Assembly (NCBI GenBank): GCA_035295665.1
Contig: DATGIQ010000594.1
Location: forward strand, 1 to 13,051
DNA from: DATGIQ01 sp035295665
GTDB lineage: Bacteria; Planctomycetota; Planctomycetia; Gemmatales; Gemmataceae
DNA: 13,051 bases
Reading direction: 5' to 3'
This document shows positions 7,524 through 13,051 of this stretch, one piece after another. The translations under genes were made by a program, and so were the position numbers. Position 1 is the stretch's first letter, and each line of letters begins with the position of its first letter. The notes below the pieces were generated by a model, which was not told the origin of the DNA, searched no databases, and worked only from the letters and a program-made list of their open reading frames with translations.

Positions 7524-7560
7524 GGAACCGGTAGAACCTCCCCAAGCTGTGGCCTTTTTC
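7507..7560 (+). terminator. Intrinsic terminator-like hairpin
   Basis: Three stacked pairings are visible: GAAAAAG (7507-7513) with CTTTTTC (7554-7560), CACAG (7514-7518) with CTGTG (7547-7551), and GAGG (7522-7525) with CCTC (7537-7540). The right arm ends in five T residues. Plus-strand transcripts from about 7400 should end here. The fold also contains the stop codon of the 31-codon frame, so ribosomes reaching the stop could affect folding. Confidence 0.5.
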
Positions 7561-7859
7561 TCATCTTGGTGAGCCGTCCAGCCGATTTAACATTTAGCCA
7601 AGGTGGAGGACAGCTCCCGGGAGTCCCGCTCCCTGGTTGGCCGGCTGGCGTTCCAGCACGGCGTGAGACGTGTCTTTCCCTCTGGTCAACCCGCCCTGAA
7701 CTGGCTCACCCGCGCTGACCCCTGGCAGGATGCTGCCGCTGTCGCTCCTGCATTCGCGCGGATCCCGAGATGGCCGCAGTGAGTGGGTATGGCTCCCGGC
7801 TGGCGTGCCCGCTTCGCTTGCCGGAGTGAACTCAGGAATCACAAATTGGAGTGCCTGCC

Positions 7860-8438
7860 ATGAAGAAAGTTTTTACCACCGGCCAGGTCGCGAAAATCTG
7901 TAAGGTGGCCCCGCGCACGGTGAGTAAATGGTTCGATTCCGGCCGACTGCGTGGCTACCGCATCCCCGGCAGTCAGGATCGCCGCATCCCGCGTGAGCAT
8001 CTGATCAAGTTCCTCAAAGAGCACGGCATGCCGCTGGGGGAACTCGAGGAAGAAGGGTGGCACAAAATCTTGATTGTCGGCGCCGAAAAACTCTTTATCG
8101 ACCGCGTTCACGAGTTGCTTCCCGAAGCCGAGGACTACAAATACGAAGTTGCCAACAGTGGCTTCGAGGCCGGCATCCAGGCCGAGAGCTTTCATCCCGA
8201 TACGATCATCATCGACCTGGCCATGGGCCGCAGCGAAGCCCTTCAGATTGCCCAGAATCTGCGCCGCAACCCGCAATATGAGCAGACATTGATCGTTGCC
8301 TTGGCCAGTGAAGATGAGGCGGCCCCGGACACGCTGGTGAACTACGGATTCAGCGAAGCCTTCAAGAAACCTTTTGATGTGGCTTTGCTCGCCGAGCGCA
8401 TTCAATCGCTCGTGGAGGAACGACGCGCCAATTCGTGA
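7860..8438 (+). CDS. Helix-turn-helix DNA-binding protein fused to a degenerate receiver domain
   Basis: A 192-residue cytoplasmic regulator. Residues 3-55 form a MerR/excisionase-type helix-turn-helix (FTTGQVAKICKVAPRTVSKW, then DSGRLRGYRIPGSQDRRIPR with a wing). A receiver-like domain spans about 68-187. The presumed phospho-acceptor Asp119 (IIIDLAMG) and Lys170 (FKKPFD) are present. The acidic pair normally found after the first beta-strand is reduced to GAE (74-76, LIVGAEKLF), so metal-dependent phosphorylation is doubtful and the domain may signal by another route. The start is ATG 7860: GGAG at 7848-7851 lies 8 nt upstream, while a GTG at 7851 overlaps this site. No histidine kinase is adjacent. 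DNA targets are unknown; palindromes in its own leader make self-control possible but unproven. Confidence 0.82.
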   Translation: MKKVFTTGQVAKICKVAPRTVSKWFDSGRLRGYRIPGSQDRRIPREHLIKFLKEHGMPLGELEEEGWHKILIVGAEKLFIDRVHELLPEAEDYKYEVANSGFEAGIQAESFHPDTIIIDLAMGRSEALQIAQNLRRNPQYEQTLIVALASEDEAAPDTLVNYGFSEAFKKPFDVALLAERIQSLVEERRANS

Positions 8439-8445
8439 GCGTCCA

Positions 8446-8466
8446 CCGGGGCTTCCGCAGCCCCGG
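8446..8466 (+). terminator. Strong GC hairpin after the HTH-receiver gene
   Basis: CCGGGGCT (8446-8453) pairs perfectly with AGCCCCGG (8459-8466) around a 5-nt loop, starting 7 nt after the TGA of the HTH-receiver gene. No T-run follows, so it may act with the next hairpin or as a 3' stabilising structure. Confidence 0.5.
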
Positions 8467-8483
8467 CATCCACGACCCTGCTG

Positions 8484-8521
8484 GCGGCCAGGCGCCTGGG
8501 CGTTCCAGGTTGCCTGGCCGC
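8484..8521. terminator. Bidirectional hairpin between convergent genes
   Basis: GCGGCCAGGC (8484-8493) pairs perfectly with GCCTGGCCGC (8512-8521). Inside, CCTGG (8495-8499) pairs with CCAGG (8505-8509), giving about 15 base pairs with tiny bulges. It lies between the stop of the HTH-receiver gene (+) and the stop of groES (-), where a shared terminator is expected. Confidence 0.5.
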
Positions 8522-8562
8522 ACTTGTGCGCAGTTGGTTTGCTGTGAAATCTGGGGGCTTGC

Positions 8563-8850
8563 CTACTCGATCACGGCGAGGATGTCGTCCTCGGTCATGA
8601 TCAGGTACTCGTCGCCATCGAGGGTCACTTCGCTCCCCGCATACGAGGTGAACAGGACACGGTCCCCTTCGCGCACCTGGAACTGGGCGCGCTTGCCGTT
8701 GTCCAGGAGCTTGCCATCGCCGGGGCTGAGGACTTTGCCCTGCTTCGGTTTCTCTTTGGCGGTGTCCGGCAGGACGATCCCGCCGGCGGTTTTCTCTTCG
8801 GCTTCCAGGCGCTTGACGACGATCTTGTCATTGAGCGGTACGACTTTCAT
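8563..8850 (-). CDS. groS: Co-chaperonin GroES (Hsp10)
   Basis: A 95-residue protein of normal GroES length. It caps the GroEL chamber as a heptamer in the cytoplasm and takes part in ATP-driven protein folding. The start VPLNDKIVVKRLEAEEKTAG, the mobile loop with GGIVLP at 23-28 that docks to GroEL, the GKVLSPGDG segment and the end GDEYLIMTEDDILAVIE are all typical. GAGGAG lies 10 nt before ATG 8850. No groEL follows within the window, so this copy is separated from its partner. It sits 41 nt after a receiver-domain gene on the same strand and may be co-transcribed with it. No CIRCE operator (the inverted repeat bound by HrcA) is seen upstream. Planctomycetes often carry several chaperonin genes, so this may be one of more than one groES copy. 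Confidence 0.95.
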   Translation of the reverse strand: MKVVPLNDKIVVKRLEAEEKTAGGIVLPDTAKEKPKQGKVLSPGDGKLLDNGKRAQFQVREGDRVLFTSYAGSEVTLDGDEYLIMTEDDILAVIE

Positions 8851-8891
8851 GCCGTGGATTCTCCTCGAAGATTGAAAAGACTCGGCGATTC

Positions 8892-9302
8892 TTAGCTTGG
8901 ATCACCCTGGGGGCCGCCGTAGACGCGCACCAGGGCGCGAACCACTGTATAGAGAACAACATTCTTGCTGACCGGCTTGGGAATCACGCTGTAGGCCCGC
9001 GCCCGAAACGCCTGTCGAAGGATCCCTTCCGTCGCATCTGCGGTGACCAGGATGCAGGGCAGCAACGCATTAAATTGCCGCACCAGTTCCAGGGTCTCCA
9101 GCCCGCTCAGCCGGGGCATGTGCAGATCGAGGAAGGCCAAATCCACCGATTGTTCGTGGACAATATCCAGGGCTTCCTCGCCGGAGCCGGCCAACACGGT
9201 GCGATATCCTTGCGGTTCGACAATCGATCGCAAGGCCTCCCGGCAACCCAAATCGTCATCCGCAATCAGGATCAAATACTTGGTTTCCTTCGTGGCCTTC
9301 AT
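8892..9302 (-). CDS. Single-domain response regulator (CheY-like receiver)
   Basis: A 136-residue protein made almost wholly of one receiver domain. All signature residues are present: the acidic cluster ADDD (14-17), phospho-acceptor Asp59 in LAFLDLHMPRLSG, Thr87 in ILVTADA, and Lys109 in IPKP. It should accept phosphate from a histidine kinase and act by protein contact, since no output domain is attached. The start is ATG 9302, with GAGG 8 nt upstream; a longer frame to 9362 lacks a better site and would add 20 residues outside the domain. No histidine kinase is adjacent. It precedes groES by 41 nt on the same strand, suggesting a two-gene transcript. A link between phosphorelay signalling and chaperonin supply is inference only. 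Confidence 0.88.
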   Translation of the reverse strand: MKATKETKYLILIADDDLGCREALRSIVEPQGYRTVLAGSGEEALDIVHEQSVDLAFLDLHMPRLSGLETLELVRQFNALLPCILVTADATEGILRQAFRARAYSVIPKPVSKNVVLYTVVRALVRVYGGPQGDPS

Positions 9303-9419
9303 GCCGCTTACCTCAACCGATGAATCCTCCTCCACTTGAAGGGTTAGCCCGCGGCACGGCAACCCAAGAGGCGCTTCCTCCCGCAGGCCAAACCTTCTAG
9401 CAAATCATATACCAGGCCT

Positions 9420-9442
9420 GCGCCGTTCGCTCTGAGCGGCGC
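9420..9442. promoter_or_regulatory. Small inverted repeat upstream of the receiver gene
   Basis: GCGCCG (9420-9425) is inverted as CGGCGC (9437-9442), with CGCT and AGCG inside. It lies about 120 nt upstream of the receiver start, next to a TATGAT-like -10 box on the minus strand at about 9404-9409. It may be an operator or a terminator for incoming transcription. Confidence 0.3.
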
Positions 9443-9548
9443 AAGTTCTTTCATAGCATGGGTATTCGGAACGTGCAAGACCGGCATCGGGAGGGTTCAG
9501 GGGAAGCGGAAGGCTGCCAGTGTGATCGGCGGGCTCTGCCAATGTGGC

Positions 9549-9607
9549 AGGAAAAAGGCAAAAGGAATCGGAGTCGCGTGCCTCCTTTTTCCTTTTGCCT
9601 TTTTCCT
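9549..9607 (-). terminator. Long perfect inverted repeat after the beta-helix gene
   Basis: The arms at 9549-9567 and 9589-9607 are 19-nt perfect inverted copies (core GGAAAAAGGCAAAAGG) around a 21-nt loop. The element starts 10 nt beyond the stop of the minus-strand gene at 9617, so it should form the 3' hairpin of that transcript. A smaller hairpin, CTGCCA / TGGCAG (9536-9550), abuts it. The purine/pyrimidine bias and arm length exceed a usual terminator and suggest a repeat family. Confidence 0.5.
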
Positions 9608-9616
9608 TCTACCTTG

Positions 9617-11689
9617 TCACGGCGCTCCGATAGGACCGAACACATCATTGTTGCTGGTGGTGGCGTTGTTGCCGCTGATCAGCGCGGGCAGGTCATCGCG
9701 GACCGTGGCCGTCGTTGAGACATAAACGCCGCCGCCCTGGCCTTTGCCATCGCTGGTCCCGAGGAAGCTGGCAAACCCGCCGTCCGCCTCGTTTCCGGAG
9801 ACCGTTGTCTGCAACATCATGACGTTTGTGCCCTTGTCGGCGAAGACGCCGCCGCCTTGGCCGTTGCCGCCGTTGCCGTCCAGGAATCCACCGTTGCCTC
9901 CCTGGACGACGTTGCCGCTGACCATCGACGTGTCGACGGTGATGGAGGAAGCATCGGTGGTGAGACCGAACAGGGTGCCCTCACCCACGCCGATGCCCCC
10001 GCCAAAGGCATTGGCGCCATTCCCGGCACCGGAACCGTCGGGTGCCAGCGAGAATCCGCCGTCCCCGCCACGGGCCAGATTGCCCTGGATCGTGGAGCCG
10101 CTGAGACTGGCGGTGGCACCGAAGCCGAGGCTGAGCCCTCCACCAAAGCCGGTGCCTCCAAAGGTGTTGGCACCGCCCAAGCCACCGATGGCGGAGTTGC
10201 CGGTCAATGCCAGACCGGTGGCCACTAGCTCGCTTCCCTCCTCATCGATGCCGCCGCCCGTAGCGATGCCACCTCGGAAATTGTCGGCCCCACTACCGCC
10301 GATGGCGGAGTTGCCGGCTACGGTGCTGTCCTGAATGAACAGGGTGCCGTTCACATGCCAAACGCCGCCGCCCTGCGCCAGGCCCCCGTCGCCATTGGCG
10401 CTATTGCCGCCGAGCGACTCATTTCCGGAGACCACACTGTTAGTAATGGTGAGCGATCCGACATTGGCGATCCCGCCACCGACACCGGCGCCGACAAACG
10501 TATCGTCTCCGGTTCCCTTGGGATCGTTGTTCCCAAAGTCGCCCCCCTTGGCCAAGTTGCCGCCCACGCTGCTGCCGTCCAGGGTCAGCGAGCCGAAGTT
10601 CAGGACGCCCCCACCGATCGCTTGGCCATAGGTGTTCACGCCATCGGCACCCTTGGCTGCCGTGGCCACGTTGCCACTGACCGTTGAATTGGTAAGCGTG
10701 AGGGAGCCGAAGTTGGCAATGCCGCCCCCTTCCACGTCCGACCCGGAAGCCACGTTGCCGCTAAACGTGGAGTTGTAGGCGCTGGCAATGGAGGAGTTGA
10801 TCAGGGCCGCCCCCACAGCGACGTCCATTCCTGCATCCGAGACGTTGCCGATGAACGAGCTGTCGGCCACGTTGAGCGTCCCATCATTGCTGACACCCGC
10901 TCCATCGGGGGATCGATTGTTCGAGACCACGGAGTTGGTGATCGTAGCTGTGCCCAGGTTTTCGAGGCCGCCGCCCCCCGCCATGTGACTCAAGGCCTGG
11001 TTGTTGGACAGGGTGCTCTGGGCGAGCACCAGCGTGGCTCGACCTTCGTTCAGGATGCCGCCACCAAAATTGTTGCCGAGTGCTTTGTTGTCGGACACGG
11101 TGGTTTGAAAGAGGATCAGACTGGCCCCGGCAAGGTTTTCGATGCCGCCGCCACCCAGCAATGCCGTGGCGGCGCCATTGGCCTGGCTGAGCGAGACCAC
11201 ATCGCCGGACAGCGTCAGCACGCCGGCATTGCGGATAGCGCCTCCGTCCGCGGCTTTGCCGTGCGTCACCGTCAGGCCGTTGATGCCTACCGTCAGGTTT
11301 CGGCCAATATCGAAAACGCGGGTGGTGTCACGACCGGTGATCGTGATGCGGCTGGAGCCGGGCCCATTGATCGTTAGGGTGTCGGTGATGCTCAATTGGC
11401 CGGTGGTCAACATGATCGTACCGTGCAATCCGCTCGCAAAGGCAACCTGATCGGCCCCCGCGTGGGCATTCGCATCGATGATCGCCTGCCGCAACGAACC
11501 GGCACCGCTGTCGTTGATGTTGGTGACTGTGAAAGTACTTGGCACCGTTCGATCTTCGAGGATATCCAAAGTGGGCACAAAGGACCGCCGCCGGCCGGCC
11601 GGAACTTGGCGCAGTCCTGGACCATGAACCGCTCCAGGACGGCTTCGGCTTCCCCATTTCAGGGAACGGAACAGAGAGAGGTACCCCAT
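9617..11689 (-). CDS. Right-handed beta-helix surface protein with planctomycete export motif
   Basis: A 690-residue predicted extracellular protein. The basic N-terminus ends in the planctomycete motif LDILEDRTVPS (41-51). FTVTNINDSGAGSLRQAI (53-70) follows, the usual opening of polymorphic-outer-membrane-type beta-helix proteins. The rest is Gly/Asn/Ser-rich and built of about thirteen rungs in the form S-T-V-S-G-N (STVSGNVAT, SVVSGNESLG, STIQGNLARG, SMVSGNVVQG and others), separated by GGG(I/V) turns. This predicts a parallel beta-helix stack. No enzyme residues, dockerin, autotransporter barrel or C-terminal anchor are visible; it ends SNNDVFGPIGAP. The start is secure: GGAGG lies 8 nt before ATG 11689. 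The role could be adhesion or cell-envelope structure. It has the same export motif as the protein at 1-659 but a different repeat type. Confidence 0.88.
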   Translation of the reverse strand: MGYLSLFRSLKWGSRSRPGAVHGPGLRQVPAGRRRSFVPTLDILEDRTVPSTFTVTNINDSGAGSLRQAIIDANAHAGADQVAFASGLHGTIMLTTGQLSITDTLTINGPGSSRITITGRDTTRVFDIGRNLTVGINGLTVTHGKAADGGAIRNAGVLTLSGDVVSLSQANGAATALLGGGGIENLAGASLILFQTTVSDNKALGNNFGGGILNEGRATLVLAQSTLSNNQALSHMAGGGGLENLGTATITNSVVSNNRSPDGAGVSNDGTLNVADSSFIGNVSDAGMDVAVGAALINSSIASAYNSTFSGNVASGSDVEGGGIANFGSLTLTNSTVSGNVATAAKGADGVNTYGQAIGGGVLNFGSLTLDGSSVGGNLAKGGDFGNNDPKGTGDDTFVGAGVGGGIANVGSLTITNSVVSGNESLGGNSANGDGGLAQGGGVWHVNGTLFIQDSTVAGNSAIGGSGADNFRGGIATGGGIDEEGSELVATGLALTGNSAIGGLGGANTFGGTGFGGGLSLGFGATASLSGSTIQGNLARGGDGGFSLAPDGSGAGNGANAFGGGIGVGEGTLFGLTTDASSITVDTSMVSGNVVQGGNGGFLDGNGGNGQGGGVFADKGTNVMMLQTTVSGNEADGGFASFLGTSDGKGQGGGVYVSTTATVRDDLPALISGNNATTSNNDVFGPIGAP

Positions 11690-12025
11690 TGTCTACGCCT
11701 CCTTGGGAGATATGGTCCGCGTCGAAGTAAAAGGAGCCGTTCGGGAGTGCGGACCTGATGCCCGGGTCCTGTCTGGTGCTGGCAGGGGGACGACGCGCAG
11801 ACAGGGCCTCAACGGCTGCCTTGGTTGTCTTGGTGGGAGCAAGTCGGGCTGCAGAGGGAACCGTACCCGACGTATCTTACAGAGCTACCCCCTTCCCATC
11901 AACTATTCGGCCGTGCCTCTGGAATATTTGCTGCGCAGGGTCGGGTTTCATGTTCTCCGCAGGAAGCGTTTCCGGGCTATAAAAACGGAGTAGTGCGTCC
12001 ATCGAACCTGTTGGAGAGGAACGCC
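11690..12025. other. Divergent promoter region
   Basis: This 336-nt gap lies between the leftward beta-helix gene and the rightward hydrolase gene, so both promoters should be here. A TATAAA at 11978-11983 (+) could serve the hydrolase, but no matching -35 is clear. A plus-strand frame extends the hydrolase upstream to 11825; its added residues lack family similarity and are treated as noncoding. No RNA gene was recognised. Confidence 0.5.
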
Positions 12026-12715
12026 ATGTCCACTCGAGTGCGTTGGTTGGGGCATGCGTGCTTGCTGTTCGAGAGCGACGGCCGGCAAATTCTCGTGGAC
12101 CCTTTCCTGGCCGGAAACCCCGTTGCCGCTTGCACCGCCGAGGCGGTCAATCCTGAATACATCCTTGTTTCGCACGGCCACGAAGATCACCTGGGCGATA
12201 CGATTCCGATCGCCCGCCGAACGGGGGCCATGGTAGTGACCAATTACGAAATGAGCCAATGGCTGAAGAAGCAGGGCGTGGAGAAGGTCCACGGGCAGCA
12301 GCACGGCGGTAGCCATGCCTTTCCGTTTGGCCGAGTCAAGCTGACACTCGCCTTTCACGGTTCCGCGTTGCCTGACGGCAGCTACGGCGGCAATCCCTGT
12401 GGATTCCTGATTTCGTTCAACGACGGCTCCAAGGTATATGATGCCGCGGATACCGGACTGTTCGGGGACATGCGGCTCATCGGCGAGGAACGGCTGGATC
12501 TGGCCATCTTGCCGATCGGGGACAATTACACGATGGGCCCCGCTGATGCGGTCCGTGCCGTGACGATGTTGGAACCCAAGAAGGTCCTGCCGATCCACTA
12601 CAACACCTGGGAGATCATCGCTCAGGACACCGCTGCCTGGGCAGCCCGAGTGCGTCAGGAGACGAAAGCCGAGCCAGTTGTCCTCAAGCCCGGAGAATGG
12701 TTGACCATCCGCTAG
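12026..12715 (+). CDS. UPF0173-family metal-dependent hydrolase (metallo-beta-lactamase fold)
   Basis: A 229-residue protein, the usual length for UPF0173. It has the fold's metal-binding motif SHGHEDHLGD (His50, His52, Asp54, His55), Asp142 in DAADTGLFGD, and His191 in LPIHYNTW near the C-terminus. The start MSTRVRWLGHACLLFES, with the conserved GHAC, is typical. ATG 12026 is chosen because GGAGAGGA lies just upstream and it matches family starts. No signal peptide is seen, so it should be cytoplasmic. The natural substrate of this family is not established; a hydrolytic reaction using one or two metal ions is expected. The gene seems to stand alone, with a hairpin right after its stop codon. 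No functional link to its neighbours is visible. Confidence 0.92.
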   Translation: MSTRVRWLGHACLLFESDGRQILVDPFLAGNPVAACTAEAVNPEYILVSHGHEDHLGDTIPIARRTGAMVVTNYEMSQWLKKQGVEKVHGQQHGGSHAFPFGRVKLTLAFHGSALPDGSYGGNPCGFLISFNDGSKVYDAADTGLFGDMRLIGEERLDLAILPIGDNYTMGPADAVRAVTMLEPKKVLPIHYNTWEIIAQDTAAWAARVRQETKAEPVVLKPGEWLTIR

Positions 12716-12771
12716 AAGAGAAGGATAAAGGATGAAAAGAGACTCGGCATTGCCCTTTTATCGTTCTCTTC
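12715..12771 (+). terminator. A/G-rich hairpin after the hydrolase gene
   Basis: GAAGAGAA (12715-12722) pairs with TTCTCTTC (12764-12771), then after one mismatch GATAAA (12724-12729) pairs with TTTATC (12757-12762). The structure begins at the last base of the TAG codon. It lacks a strict T-run but sits where a transcript end is expected. Composition and position resemble the repeat at 9549-9607. Confidence 0.45.
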
Positions 12772-12798
12772 CCGCCCATGCTCCGCTAACACCCCAAA

Positions 12799-12837
12799 CC
12801 TCCGCGGTCGTTCTGCGCTGCGGGCTTTCCGCGGAGG
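12799..12837. repeat. 9-bp perfect inverted repeat
   Basis: CCTCCGCGG (12799-12807) is inverted as CCGCGGAGG (12829-12837) around 21 nt. It lies between the hydrolase terminator and a possible convergent gene end, so it may be a second terminator. It has no T-run. Confidence 0.35.
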
Positions 12838-12865
12838 CACTCGGCATGGTTTCATGCGGGCGGCG

Positions 12866-13051
12866 TCAAATGCCGATAAGTTTCACCAGGCCGTCTTCTC
12901 GGAGCTTTTGATACAACCGCTCCCACAGGCAGAGATTTCCGGGCCGACGCAGTACGGAGACCCGTGCGTAGAGAATAGTGGGTGGCGGGTGGCGCGTGGT
13001 GAGAGGCGGGAAAAACCATCGGCTCCGCCAACTACCACCCGCCACGCGCCT
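12866..13051 (-). pseudogene. Possible 3' end of a minus-strand gene or gene remnant
   Basis: On the minus strand one frame is open from the window edge to a TGA at 12868-12866. Its last 36 codons (12976-12869) read like protein, with LCLWERLYQKLREDGLVKLI just before the end. The upstream part (about 12977-13051) falls in the GTGG-rich repeat and gives low-complexity PPLTTRHPPPT, which suggests that the repeat has invaded or replaced coding sequence. It may be the true C-terminus of a gene to the right or a decayed fragment. I recognise no family. The window edge prevents a decision. Confidence 0.25.
12978..13051. repeat. GTGG-rich inverted and permuted repeat
   Basis: GTGGCGGGTGG (12982-12992) is inverted at 13035-13045, and GGCGCGTGG (12991-12999) is inverted at 13042-13050. 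On the reversed strand the two modules come in the opposite order, as expected for different phases of a tandem repeat. GGCGG (13005-13009) and CCGCC (13025-13029) form an inner stem. The element runs into the window edge. It may belong to a dispersed intergenic repeat family. Confidence 0.45.

Larger units (their letters stand above)
6965..7859. other. Long divergent intergenic region, mainly regulatory
   Basis: About 895 nt lie between the leftward kinase gene and the rightward HTH-receiver gene. I see a TATAAT box for the kinase operon (7052-7057), a nested inverted repeat (7185-7243), a possible 31-codon unit with a hairpin terminator (7397-7560), a 10-bp palindrome CTCCCGGGAG (7614-7623), and an 11-nt direct repeat CCGGCTGGCGT at 7641-7651 and 7796-7806. 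Other open frames here lack family features or ribosome sites and are not called. Confidence 0.55.

Noticed and set aside
7594..7842. 82-codon minus-strand frame in the HTH-receiver leader
   Set aside because: No ribosome site or recognisable motif, and composition is that of GC-rich noncoding DNA.
8868..8888. Similarity of the groES leader (TGAAAAGACTCGGC) to sequence near 12733-12748
   Set aside because: The shared stretch is about 14 nt with a 2-nt indel and no flanking similarity, so chance cannot be excluded.
8851..8891. CIRCE heat-shock operator before groES
   Set aside because: The TTAGCACTC / GAGTGCTAA inverted repeat is not present in the gap or near the receiver start.
9303..9362. 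Upstream extension of the receiver gene by 20 residues
   Set aside because: ATG 9302 has GAGG at good spacing and gives a normal receiver length.
9617..11689. Repetitive DNA considered as a CRISPR or tandem array
   Set aside because: The repetition is at protein level (beta-helix rungs) with variable nucleotide spacing. No identical repeats with unique spacers are seen anywhere in the window.
11825..12025. Upstream extension of the hydrolase frame (67 extra residues)
   Set aside because: Family proteins begin at the MSTRVRWLGHAC position, and a good ribosome site precedes ATG 12026; the added residues look noncoding.

Overview
The window looks like a chromosomal piece of a planctomycete, most likely of the Gemmata group. 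Two predicted surface proteins carry the planctomycete N-terminal export-type motif (LEPLEERTVLDA in one, LDILEDRTVPS in the other). The rest of the content fits: a planctomycete-style ECF sigma factor beside a membrane Ser/Thr kinase, a TPR-CHAT protein, a single-domain receiver and a stand-alone groES, in fairly GC-rich DNA with long intergenic regions. This assignment rests on recognised motifs, not on a database search.

Layout. 1-659 (-) is the N-terminal part of a secreted repeat protein that runs off the left edge. 660-1334 has no convincing gene. 1335-6964 (-) is the centrepiece: three genes with gaps of only 31 and 22 nt, transcribed in the order membrane Ser/Thr kinase, TPR-CHAT caspase-like protein, ECF sigma factor. 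6965-7859 is a long regulatory-looking region. It holds a TATAAT box facing the kinase, a nested inverted repeat, and a possible tiny transcription unit (31 codons) with its own terminator-like hairpin. 7860-8438 (+) encodes a helix-turn-helix protein fused to a degenerate receiver domain. Two strong hairpins separate it from a convergent pair, a CheY-like receiver (8892-9302, -) followed by groES (8563-8850, -). 9617-11689 (-) is a large beta-helix surface protein, and 12026-12715 (+) is a UPF0173-type metallo-beta-lactamase-fold hydrolase. The right end holds hairpins, a GTGG-rich repeat and perhaps the last codons of another minus-strand gene.

How the genes may work together. Topology signals place the kinase catalytic domain in the cytoplasm, with a C-terminal domain across the membrane. 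They place most of the TPR-CHAT protein on the same outer face, held by a C-terminal membrane anchor. The sigma factor is cytoplasmic, and no anti-sigma gene is seen. The simplest reading is an envelope-signal pathway: a CHAT protease or sensor outside, a transmembrane kinase as relay, and an ECF sigma factor as output. The gene set, order and tight spacing are seen directly; the signalling logic is inference. It invites comparison with other systems where a TPR-CHAT protease controls an ECF sigma factor, such as type III-E CRISPR Craspase, but no CRISPR parts are present here.
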